A stretch of DNA of 64,000 bases from Belliella buryatensis (lineage in GTDB: Bacteria > Bacteroidota > Bacteroidia > Cytophagales > Cyclobacteriaceae), in assembly GCF_900188245.1 (NCBI RefSeq), contig NZ_FZOK01000010.1:1-64000 (forward strand), given 5' to 3'. Below the pieces are notes generated by a model that worked only from the letters and a program-made list of their open reading frames with translations, ran no database searches and was not told the origin of the DNA. Every line of letters begins with the position of its first letter. Within the stretch, counting starts at the first letter, position 1. Of the stretch, positions 44,231-51,988 are shown piece after piece. A program made the translations under genes and the position numbers.

Positions 44231-44839
44231 TTAATTCCTTTTAAATTTCTCCTTGAGTCCCTCAAAAAATGGCGTTCTGTTCTTTTTTCTTTTAGCTCTT
44301 GCTTTTTGTCTCCGCTTTCTGTCTTGTGTTTTACTTTTGACTAAAACAGTTCTTGCTGAAATTCCAACTTGCCCTCTAAAAAACTCTTCCCTCCCAGACA
44401 TGTTAAAATTAGGCTTGTAATCCAGAGAAATCGTAGTGTTGAGCACAGTCATTTCTATTCCTGCAATCAAATCTATTCCATTGGTCGCATTACCGTAGGT
44501 CGTTATGATTTCCATTGTTGCAGGGTTTTTCACCTGACTTTCTTCCCAACCAAATGAATAGCCCAAACCATAATAGTAATTGAAACGCTTTGAGATAATT
44601 GGTTTGTGTTGCTCGAGGAGCAAATGCATCGTTGTATTTCGACTGAAATCTGATTGAATGATTCCCTCTAGGGTCGTATATTTCAAAATACGCTGCTGCG
44701 CTGTAAGCCCTAAGGTTCGACTGTAATCATTAGATCCTAATCTCAAACCAGCTGCTGTTCCATAGCGTTGCGCTTGAACATCAGTCAATGTGAATAGTAT
44801 CAAGAAAAATGGAATCAGGAGTATAAGGTGATTTTTCAA
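44231..44839 (-). CDS. Exported protein, probably a small outer-membrane barrel, with basic tail
   Basis: This 202-residue protein has a signal peptide (to about residue 23, DVQAQ) and alternating amphipathic strands such as AAGLRLGSNDYSRTLGL and ISLDYKPNFNM, typical of small outer-membrane beta-barrels. The last 35 residues are very basic (RKRRQKARAKRKKNR), an odd feature for a barrel that may bind LPS or be a cytoplasmic or periplasmic tail. Family not recognised. Single gene between the CocE-like and VLRF1 genes. Confidence 0.6.
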   Translation of the reverse strand: MKNHLILLIPFFLILFTLTDVQAQRYGTAAGLRLGSNDYSRTLGLTAQQRILKYTTLEGIIQSDFSRNTTMHLLLEQHKPIISKRFNYYYGLGYSFGWEESQVKNPATMEIITTYGNATNGIDLIAGIEMTVLNTTISLDYKPNFNMSGREEFFRGQVGISARTVLVKSKTQDRKRRQKARAKRKKNRTPFFEGLKEKFKRN

Positions 44840-44898
44840 AGGCTTAATTTAAATTAATGATATTTAATAATTTAAAAGGATCAAAAAACATTCCAATA

Positions 44899-45609
44899 TT
44901 ACCAATCCGCTTCTTCTTCGTCTATCTGCTCACTATCATTTGAAGAAAAATACCCAGCTAATATTTCTCTTCCTTGTTCAGTCACCTTAACTTCAGCCTT
45001 CAATAAAAACTCATTAGTTTCCATCAATGCTTCATAAGTTGGATTTTGGATATGCTTTGGAATTTTGAATATCCTTGGATCTTGTTTTTCAAAAGGAGTG
45101 TCTACTTTGCCTCCATAAAAGTACGGAATTAGCGTCTCTGAGCAACTAATACCGATCCTATCTATTCTGAATTCTTCAAAATGCGCTCTCAATCGATCAT
45201 TTATGTCATCAAAGAAATCTAAAGTCTCTTGTAACCTAACTCTAGAACCTGCACGAGACTTACCTTTTGTCTTCAAATGTTTAATTTGACTTTTTCCTTG
45301 CTTCTTTCTAACCATGTATGCACGAAATACTTTATGCCTTTCATTTACAAAATTTTCAAAAAATCCCACCGAACCAATACCCGATCTTATCATGATTAAG
45401 ACATAATTGAGAAATTCCTGTTCTTGAATCACATTTTTCTGAGCATCAAATTTTATACTCAAAGGAAGCCTGATTTTGAAACAATTTTCACCTGAATCTG
45501 TATAGCTAATCTGATGTTTCTTTTGACTATATTCGAAACTTAGTCCACTGCTTAGGAGAAAATCATACAATTTTTTAAATGCTTCTTTTTCAAATAAATA
45601 AGTCTTCAT
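44899..45609 (-). CDS. Bacterial VLRF1 domain protein (Vms1/ANKZF1-type release factor)
   Basis: This 236-residue soluble protein looks like the VLRF1 (Vms1-like release factor 1) domain. Matching segments are HKVFRAYMVRKKQGKSQ (residues 92-108), in which Gln108 corresponds to the essential Gln of the Vms1 GxSQ loop, KGKSRAGSRVR (115-125), and a final NPTYEALMETNEFL like the RPTxxEL strand of Vms1. Eukaryotic Vms1/ANKZF1 release nascent chains from peptidyl-tRNA on stalled 60S subunits. A bacterial homologue would be expected to hydrolyse peptidyl-tRNA in ribosome rescue or antibiotic resistance. It faces a HEAT-repeat gene across a 61-base divergent gap. The function is not shown here. Confidence 0.8.
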   Translation of the reverse strand: MKTYLFEKEAFKKLYDFLLSSGLSFEYSQKKHQISYTDSGENCFKIRLPLSIKFDAQKNVIQEQEFLNYVLIMIRSGIGSVGFFENFVNERHKVFRAYMVRKKQGKSQIKHLKTKGKSRAGSRVRLQETLDFFDDINDRLRAHFEEFRIDRIGISCSETLIPYFYGGKVDTPFEKQDPRIFKIPKHIQNPTYEALMETNEFLLKAEVKVTEQGREILAGYFSSNDSEQIDEEEADW

Positions 45610-45670
45610 TTATTTTTTTTATGTTTCCTCCTTTTAGATGGTCTTATATTTGATGCTAAAGTAAAAAACC

Positions 45671-46195
45671 ATGGAAAATAAAATACAATACTTGCTTGAC
45701 AAAATGTGTGATAAGTCTGAAGAAGAGGCTTACGCTTATGCTGATCAGCTTGCAGAAATAGGAACGGAAGAAGTGGTAGATTGTTTGATCGAGGTATTGA
45801 ACGGTGAAAATATTGACAATGCTTATCTGTCGGCAAGAGCTTTGAGTAAAATCGAAAATAACAATAAGGCTCTTGAACCACTGCTAGAGAAAATTCATGA
45901 TCATACAAATAAAAATAGAAATGGACTCTTTGTACAAGCGCTTGAAGGGTTTGATTTGAGTGACAAATTTGTTGATGTTCTCAGGATATATCTTTTCGGA
46001 AACTTCAAATCATCGAATTTGGCTAAATCCTATCTGGACCATGTAGAGTTTGATTTGAGCCCGAGGACGATCAAGAAAGCAGAAAAACATTGGAGCCATT
46101 ATCAGAACAACACTGATCAAGAAAGTGATGATTATACCATCAAAAAAGTAGAGGTTGAAACTATATTGAATGAAATAAAACAATTATTTCTTTAA
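45671..46195 (+). CDS. HEAT-repeat protein
   Basis: This 174-residue cytoplasmic protein is formed by helical pairs of HEAT type, for instance YADQLAEIGTEEVVDCLIEV and LSARALSKIENNNKALEPLL. HEAT repeats act as scaffolds. It is divergent from the VLRF1 gene (61 bases apart), which may mean shared control, and precedes an unknown gene by 41 bases on the same strand. No catalytic residues are evident. Confidence 0.7.
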   Translation: MENKIQYLLDKMCDKSEEEAYAYADQLAEIGTEEVVDCLIEVLNGENIDNAYLSARALSKIENNNKALEPLLEKIHDHTNKNRNGLFVQALEGFDLSDKFVDVLRIYLFGNFKSSNLAKSYLDHVEFDLSPRTIKKAEKHWSHYQNNTDQESDDYTIKKVEVETILNEIKQLFL

Positions 46196-46236
46196 ATATA
46201 AACAACAAAGTAAGGGAAACACAGGTTATAATAGGG

Positions 46237-46857
46237 ATGATAGTATCAAAAGAAATGAAAACGGCATATCAAGATTTTTTAGAAGATTTTGGATTCAATC
46301 TGGATCCAACGATTCTTCATTATGTCAAATTATTTGATGGAGGCAAGCAAGTAGTATTTTTTCATCATATTTCAAATTCAGATTCGAACTGCATTGAGGT
46401 TCAACTTGGTATTAGAATTGACGCAGTAGAGGACATCATCAATCAGTTTTTGCCATCACTGGGAGACTTTAGTGAAAGAAGTACAACGTTGATCATGCCT
46501 ATCGATCAGATCAATGCCAACATGCAAAGGAGATACTTTATTAAAGATGAAAAAGAGGTACCTGAAGTCCTTAAAAAAATTGAAAGCCATTTGGTAAAAG
46601 ATGGTTTTAGATGGTTGGATAGGTACTCAGATCCTATCGTCCTTGAGGATTATTTTAATAATAATCCAGATCAAGAGTTTATCACTCAGAACTTCACTTA
46701 TCGATCTGCTCGAGCGATCACATTGTGTAAATTATATAATCCAGATAATTACAAGGATAAGAAAAAAGCTTATTTAGATAAATTGGAAGAAATGATGGTT
46801 ACTCCATTTACGCTGGCAAGTTTTCTTAACCTGCTAAACTATCTAGAGAACAACTAA
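46237..46857 (+). CDS. Protein of unknown function
   Basis: This 206-residue soluble protein starts at ATG 46237; a second ATG is at codon 7. It has no signal or membrane helix. The N-terminal half alternates strands and helices (VKLFDGGKQVVFFHHISN), and the C-terminal half is helical with YNPDNYKDKKKAYLDKLEEM. I recognise no family. It follows the HEAT-repeat gene and is likely co-transcribed; a hairpin ends the unit. Confidence 0.6.
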   Translation: MIVSKEMKTAYQDFLEDFGFNLDPTILHYVKLFDGGKQVVFFHHISNSDSNCIEVQLGIRIDAVEDIINQFLPSLGDFSERSTTLIMPIDQINANMQRRYFIKDEKEVPEVLKKIESHLVKDGFRWLDRYSDPIVLEDYFNNNPDQEFITQNFTYRSARAITLCKLYNPDNYKDKKKAYLDKLEEMMVTPFTLASFLNLLNYLENN

Positions 46858-46888
46858 AAAAAGGATCGAGTCACATCGATCCTTTTTT
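46857..46888. terminator. Bidirectional intrinsic terminator
   Basis: A 13-bp perfect stem (46857-46869 with 46876-46888) with a six-base loop; A6 and T6 runs flank it. It serves the unknown gene and the convergent hrpB. Confidence 0.85.
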
Positions 46889-46891
46889 AAT

Positions 46892-49372
46892 TCACTTCTT
46901 TTTCACACCTCTTACAGCCTCAGCTTCCAAAGGATTGTCAGGCCAAGCGTGCTTTGGATATCTCCTTTTCAATTCTTTCTTTACTTCAAAGTAAGCATGA
47001 TGCCAAAAGCTATTTAAGTCAGCCGTCACTTGCACTGGTTTGAATCCAGGGGAAAGTAAGTGAAGAATGATGCTTGTCTGGCCATCATTGATTTTGGGAG
47101 TATACACCCAGCCAAAGACTTCTTGTAGCCTCACGGCCAATACCGGCGCATCTCCGTGAGGTGAATAATTTAGCATCAAGCTACTTCCACTCGGAACAGT
47201 GATTCTAATTGGTGCCAGCATTTCAAACTTTGTCAATTGCTCGTAGCTAAGACTGCTCTTTAGAATTTCTACTAAATCTAGCTTTTTAAAATCATCAGGT
47301 TTTTTGATTGCTGAAAAATAGGGCTCCAAGAGATCTCTATTTCGTTCAATAATTGCAGCCGTAGACCAATCAGGCCATTTTTCATGTGGTCTCCAGCGCT
47401 TTATAGAAGACATTCTAGCTTGTAAAGCTTTCACCTGGTCATTGATATCTAGTAGTTTTTCTCCTTCCTTAATTAGAGCATGGCTAAGCGCCTGATACAA
47501 ATCTTCTGCTGTGAGGTCATGAATTGGTGTGGATTTCAAAACTATGCTACCAATACTTAAGTCATTGGTGGCAATCAAGCCACCCTTTCTACCATCCCAG
47601 ACCACTATTTTCCTAGTTTTCAAAAAGGGGAGAAGATCCTTTGGGTTCAATGGGGATGCTAGAAATATCTTGCCTAAACCATCTCTCGCATCGATATGTG
47701 ATACTGCAAGCCAAGAGTCATGTGCTAAATCATCCTTGTGAGAAATCATGGCCATTTTACCATTAGCTAGCTGAAATTGAGCATTATTCCCCGGTCGGGC
47801 ACAAGCTATACGCTCAGGATAGGCCAAAGCTATCAGTGCGCCAGTTTCAAATGGATCTACAAAGTCATTTTCAACAGTTACTCCAAAAATCCTTCTGTAA
47901 TTCGCTGCAATCTTCTCAACCTTATTCAACCCTTTAACTGATAATTTTTCTTTCCGAGCTCGGCGCAAAGCTTCGATTCTCAAATTGATATCTACTCCTA
48001 AATCAGGCGATAAAGGATCTCTTTCTTCCAATAAGCCCGCAATATCAGTGGCCAATGCCACTTTTGATTCTTCCTTTGCGATGACCAACATGTGCGCAAT
48101 TCTGGGATGTGCTGGGATGGCATGAATTTGTCTGCCATGTGGTGTGATTCTGCCATCTTCTATGGCATTAAGTTGGGTTAAGATTTCAAAGGCTTGTGAT
48201 ATGGTTCCCAATGGAGGAGGAGTGAGCCAAGTCATTTCTCTGATGTCTTTGATACCCCACTCTAACATGTCAAGAACTAAAAAAGCTAGGTCTGCTTCTA
48301 ATATCTCAGGTGTTCTAAACTCCTGAAGATTTGCATGGGTGGCTTTCGACCATAATCTATAACATACACCAGCTTGTAGCCTCCCAGCTCTACCAGCTCT
48401 TTGGTCTGCTGAGTCTTTAGCTATCCTGATAGTCTCCAACCTACTCAAACCTGAATTGGGGTCAAATTTTGAGGTTTTGCCAAATCCAGAATCAATTACT
48501 ATGGTAACCCCCTCAATTGTTAAGCTGGTTTCAGCAATGGAAGTGGATAAAACCACTTTTCTTTTGCCATGCTTATTGGGCATGATGGCTTGGTGTTGAG
48601 CAGTAGGAGAAAGCTGGCCATAGAGTGGGTGGATTGAAAAATCAGGCAATTGCTTTCTTAAAATAGCTTCAGTTTTTTTTATTTCACCTTGTCCAGGCAA
48701 GAATACGAGTATATCTCCTTCATGTTTTTGACTGGCATCAATTGTAGATTTTGCAACCATCTCAGCCATCAACCACGGATCAATATCTCCAGCGTATTGA
48801 ATATCAACAGGAAACATCTTCCCTTGACTGGATATCACTGGTGCTCTAAGCAGGTGGGATAGCTGTGGCATGTCTAAAGTTGCTGACATCACCATGATCC
48901 TCAAATCTGGTCTCAATACTTGCTGGGCTTCTCTACAAAGTGCCATCGCTACATCAGCATGAATATTTCTCTCATGAAATTCATCAAAAATAACCATCCC
49001 AATATCTTCAAGGGCATTATCTGAATGTAACATCCTAGTCAAAATCCCCTCAGTTAAGACTTCAAGTTTGGTCTTTGAGGACACTTTAGCCTCAAATCTT
49101 ATTCTATATCCTATGGTTTCTCCTAGATTCTCGTCAAGGAGTTCTGCCATCCGCTGTGCGATTGACTTGGTCGCCAGGCGCCGTGGTTCAAGCATTAATA
49201 TCTTCTTACCTTTCAAAAAACTTGACTCAAGTAAAGCCAAAGGTAATAATGTGCTTTTCCCAGCTCCAGGAGGAGCTTGTACAATCAATGTGTTTTTATG
49301 GGCTAATGTTTCCTGTACTTCTAAGATAATCTCACGAACAGGTAAGTCTATACGGAATGGATCAAAAGTCAA
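46892..49372 (-). CDS. hrpB: ATP-dependent helicase HrpB
   Basis: This 826-residue DEAH-box helicase matches HrpB in length and layout. Motif I is PGAGKSTLLPLALL, motif II DEFHER, motif III SATLD and motif VI QRAGRAGR; then come the HA2 domain and the HrpB C-terminal domain with FGWVYTP and KKELKRRYPKHAWPDNP. An RNA helicase by family; its cellular role is not settled. The start appears to be TTG at 49372: the ATG just upstream (in ATG AAG TAG) is in frame but blocked by a stop. No ATG lies between there and the first helicase motif. Confidence 0.88.
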   Translation of the reverse strand: MTFDPFRIDLPVREIILEVQETLAHKNTLIVQAPPGAGKSTLLPLALLESSFLKGKKILMLEPRRLATKSIAQRMAELLDENLGETIGYRIRFEAKVSSKTKLEVLTEGILTRMLHSDNALEDIGMVIFDEFHERNIHADVAMALCREAQQVLRPDLRIMVMSATLDMPQLSHLLRAPVISSQGKMFPVDIQYAGDIDPWLMAEMVAKSTIDASQKHEGDILVFLPGQGEIKKTEAILRKQLPDFSIHPLYGQLSPTAQHQAIMPNKHGKRKVVLSTSIAETSLTIEGVTIVIDSGFGKTSKFDPNSGLSRLETIRIAKDSADQRAGRAGRLQAGVCYRLWSKATHANLQEFRTPEILEADLAFLVLDMLEWGIKDIREMTWLTPPPLGTISQAFEILTQLNAIEDGRITPHGRQIHAIPAHPRIAHMLVIAKEESKVALATDIAGLLEERDPLSPDLGVDINLRIEALRRARKEKLSVKGLNKVEKIAANYRRIFGVTVENDFVDPFETGALIALAYPERIACARPGNNAQFQLANGKMAMISHKDDLAHDSWLAVSHIDARDGLGKIFLASPLNPKDLLPFLKTRKIVVWDGRKGGLIATNDLSIGSIVLKSTPIHDLTAEDLYQALSHALIKEGEKLLDINDQVKALQARMSSIKRWRPHEKWPDWSTAAIIERNRDLLEPYFSAIKKPDDFKKLDLVEILKSSLSYEQLTKFEMLAPIRITVPSGSSLMLNYSPHGDAPVLAVRLQEVFGWVYTPKINDGQTSIILHLLSPGFKPVQVTADLNSFWHHAYFEVKKELKRRYPKHAWPDNPLEAEAVRGVKKK

Positions 49373-49394
49373 AATCTACTTCATTTTTGAAATC

Positions 49395-49402
49395 CAAAGG
49401 TA
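49395..49402 (-). promoter_or_regulatory. Candidate -7 box for hrpB
   Basis: On the minus strand, TACCTTTG fits TAnnTTTG and sits 22 bases before the TTG start. No TTG element is found at the correct distance upstream. Confidence 0.35.
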
Positions 49403-49409
49403 AAAAAAA

Positions 49410-49432
49410 TACCACCGCGCTAGCAGTGGTAC
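49410..49432 (-). terminator. Weak hairpin downstream of the DUF2911 gene
   Basis: TACCAC...GTGGTA forms a short stem with a GC-rich loop (49410-49432), followed on the minus strand by eight T. It lies 180 bases past the DUF2911 stop, so this assignment is uncertain. Confidence 0.4.
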
Positions 49433-49611
49433 TTTCAAAATTATATGGTTGAATATGATTATCTATAATTTCTAGTTCAATATCTACGATTAACTTGCCC
49501 ACCGAGATAGATCAATTATCTATTAATATCTGAATCATAGAATTACCTTACTTTATAAAGCTTGCAACTGAATTTGCAGAGATCCCAATTCAGCGTAATA
49601 AGATAGATATC

Positions 49612-50112
49612 TTACTCTACTTTTGCAGCAGCTCTTCCGTATTCCCATCTGATCTCAAAACCCGAGGAAGTGACTTCATAAACCAGTCGCTCTTCCATAG
49701 CTGACCCTTGTACAGAAGGAACTGTAACTCTCAATGCGTCTTGTGATTGATCATAGGAATAAGCACCCCATTGCTTGGCAACTTTATTGAAAATAAAAGT
49801 TGATTCCATCTCACCCGGAATAACAAAGAAGCTATATTTACCAGCAGGAAGATCTTTTCCTTGAACTTTGACGTCCTTGCTGAACTCGATTGTGGTAGCA
49901 TCATTAGCTCCAGCTCTCCATACCTGACCTAGTGGAACTAAATCACCCCAAATCGTTCTACCTTTCACGGCTGGGCTAGAATAATTGATAGTGATTTTGG
50001 CACCATTAATTTCTCCCTCAGCTGTTTTTGCTGGACTCGGCTTTTCATCCTGTGTTTGAGCTACAAGCCCAAAAGCCATTAAGAAAATCAAAATTAAACT
50101 GCTCTTTTTCAT
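49612..50112 (-). CDS. DUF2911 domain exported protein
   Basis: This 166-residue protein has a signal peptide (to about residue 20) and a DUF2911 domain with the conserved INYSSPAVKGRTIWGDLVP and RAGANDATTIEF segments, followed by LPAGKYSFFVIP. The family is common in Bacteroidetes, in periplasmic or outer-membrane-associated proteins, with no known activity. Single gene next to the Gfo/Idh/MocA gene, with a 61-base gap. Confidence 0.85.
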   Translation of the reverse strand: MKKSSLILIFLMAFGLVAQTQDEKPSPAKTAEGEINGAKITINYSSPAVKGRTIWGDLVPLGQVWRAGANDATTIEFSKDVKVQGKDLPAGKYSFFVIPGEMESTFIFNKVAKQWGAYSYDQSQDALRVTVPSVQGSAMEERLVYEVTSSGFEIRWEYGRAAAKVE

Positions 50113-50173
50113 TTGTATATTATTTTGGTTAGATGTTTACTCGCTTGAGGGGTTTACAATTAGCGTTAACAAG

Positions 50174-51319
50174 TCATACTTTAACCCACTTTTGTGCCTT
50201 ATGACTTTCTATGATTCTTTCACAAATAATCAATTCACGAAGTCCGTCTTCAAAAGTAGGGAAACTCGGGTGATCAGGTTGCTTACCTTCTCTCACAGCA
50301 GCATAGACTTCTTTGAACATCTGCTTGGAAGTATCAGGAAAGCCTTCATTGTGTCCGCCTGGAAAACTGATCAATCCAGCTGCCTCTGCAGAAAATAAAG
50401 CTGGATCTTTCAACAAATGTAGATTAGCAGTTTCTCTCTTTCCAATCCACATTTCATTGGGGCGCTCTGAGCACCATTCAAAATTTGCTTTTGAACCCGC
50501 TATCTCAATATTCAACCTATTTTTTCTTCCTGCATTTACTTGGGAAACAGTCACAGAGCCCTTATTGCCATTGTCAAATCTGAGCATCACTGTTGCATGA
50601 TCTTCGGTGGTGATAGGCACTTCCTCGTAATCGGAGGCATTGAGCATTTTCCCAGAATAAGTTTCTATGGCTTTCAACGGTTTCAACCTAGTTTTATGCA
50701 CTGTTGAAAAGTCAGCCATTACTTCTGTTATTCTCAAACCTGTAATGTACTCTGTGATGTCCAAAAGATGAGATCCAATATCTGCGATCGCTCTTGAGTC
50801 ACCAGACTTGTCAGGCTCAAGCCTCCAGTTGTAATCAGTCTGAAGGAATAACCAATCTTGGAGATAAGACCCCATGATACTGTAAATATCTCCCAAATCT
50901 CCATTTTCACGCATACTTTTCATCTGTCTGACCATAGGATAATAGCGCAGGTTGAAATGCACGGCATTGACAAGACCTTTTTCTTTAGCTAGTGCAACTA
51001 GTTCTTCAGCTTCTTCGATTTTGGTAGCGAGTGGTTTTTCGCAGACCACATGCTTACCTGCCAAAAGCGCTGCTTTGGATTGAGAAAAATGAAGGAAATT
51101 TGGCGTACAGATATGGACCACATCAATTTCTGGATTTTGAAGCATATCATCGAAAGTGTAAGCTTCAGGAATACCCAATAAAACTGCTTTTTCTTTAGCC
51201 AACTCGATATTGACCTCACAAAGAGCTACAATTTCAATGTTGGGAATTCTTCTTAGCGCTTCTAAATGCGCAGGACCAATAAAACCTGTTCCAACAATTG
51301 CTGCTTTGATTTTTTTCAT
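50174..51319 (-). CDS. Gfo/Idh/MocA family oxidoreductase
   Basis: This 381-residue NAD(P)-dependent dehydrogenase has an N-terminal Rossmann domain (VGTGFIGPAHLEALR, about residues 9-23) with the family EKPLA motif (about 95-99) and a C-terminal alpha/beta domain. Family members act on sugars, inositols and other polyols. No substrate-specific signature is visible, and no sugar-transport genes are adjacent. It shares direction with the DUF2911 gene. Confidence 0.85.
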   Translation of the reverse strand: MKKIKAAIVGTGFIGPAHLEALRRIPNIEIVALCEVNIELAKEKAVLLGIPEAYTFDDMLQNPEIDVVHICTPNFLHFSQSKAALLAGKHVVCEKPLATKIEEAEELVALAKEKGLVNAVHFNLRYYPMVRQMKSMRENGDLGDIYSIMGSYLQDWLFLQTDYNWRLEPDKSGDSRAIADIGSHLLDITEYITGLRITEVMADFSTVHKTRLKPLKAIETYSGKMLNASDYEEVPITTEDHATVMLRFDNGNKGSVTVSQVNAGRKNRLNIEIAGSKANFEWCSERPNEMWIGKRETANLHLLKDPALFSAEAAGLISFPGGHNEGFPDTSKQMFKEVYAAVREGKQPDHPSFPTFEDGLRELIICERIIESHKAQKWVKV

Positions 51320-51527
51320 AATAGGTTTGGTAGTTTTTGATTCTAAAAATTAAATATAGTGCTTTAAAAGCTTTTTAAAAACCATTTCTCTAAGCCTAGG
51401 TTAAATCCATGTCCATTTATATTCATTAACGGCAGTTTGTCAAATTATCTATTGAAAAAGTACCCAAGCATTTATGCATTTCTGATTTTATGTTTAAATT
51501 ATTGTTCCAAATAAATAATTTCTAATC

Positions 51528-51986
51528 ATGGCAAATTATAATCTACGCATCAACGGGAAAAATTACGAAGTAGATGTAGAAGACGACACGCCACTTTTGT
51601 GGGTTTTGAGAGATCATCTTGGCTTAGTGGGTACCAAATATTCTTGTGGGATCGCTCAATGTGGAGCTTGCACGGTTCATATAAATGGCGAAGCTACGTT
51701 TTCTTGCACCATACCTATATCTAGTGTTGGTTCAGATAAAGTTACTACCATAGAAGGGTTGTCTGAAAATGCCGACCATCCTGTTCAGAAAGCGTGGAAA
51801 GAAGTAGATGTAGCGCAGTGTGGATATTGTCAAGCAGGTCAGATCATGAATGCAGCTGCATTTTTGAAAAAGAACCCTAAGCCTAGTTTGGAAGAAATAG
51901 ATAATGCGATGAATAGAAATATCTGTCGCTGTGGAACTTATCATAAAATCAGAGAAGCTGTCGCTTTGGCAGCTAAAACCAAATAA
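51528..51986 (+). CDS. Molybdenum hydroxylase [2Fe-2S] small subunit (IorA-like)
   Basis: This 152-residue protein has two [2Fe-2S] clusters: a plant-ferredoxin-type cluster with CGIAQCGAC and a later Cys, and a C-terminal cluster with CGYCQAGQ and NICRCGTY. This is the electron-transfer subunit of xanthine dehydrogenase or isoquinoline 1-oxidoreductase type enzymes. It is two bases upstream of the large subunit gene, so the two form one operon. It has no signal peptide, so it would be carried across by the Tat signal of its partner. Confidence 0.9.
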   Translation: MANYNLRINGKNYEVDVEDDTPLLWVLRDHLGLVGTKYSCGIAQCGACTVHINGEATFSCTIPISSVGSDKVTTIEGLSENADHPVQKAWKEVDVAQCGYCQAGQIMNAAAFLKKNPKPSLEEIDNAMNRNICRCGTYHKIREAVALAAKTK

Positions 51987-51988
51987 TT

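Noticed and set aside
45606-45908. 100-codon minus-strand frame across the VLRF1/HEAT divergent gap
   Set aside because: It overlaps the HEAT-repeat gene on the opposite strand and has no recognisable features.
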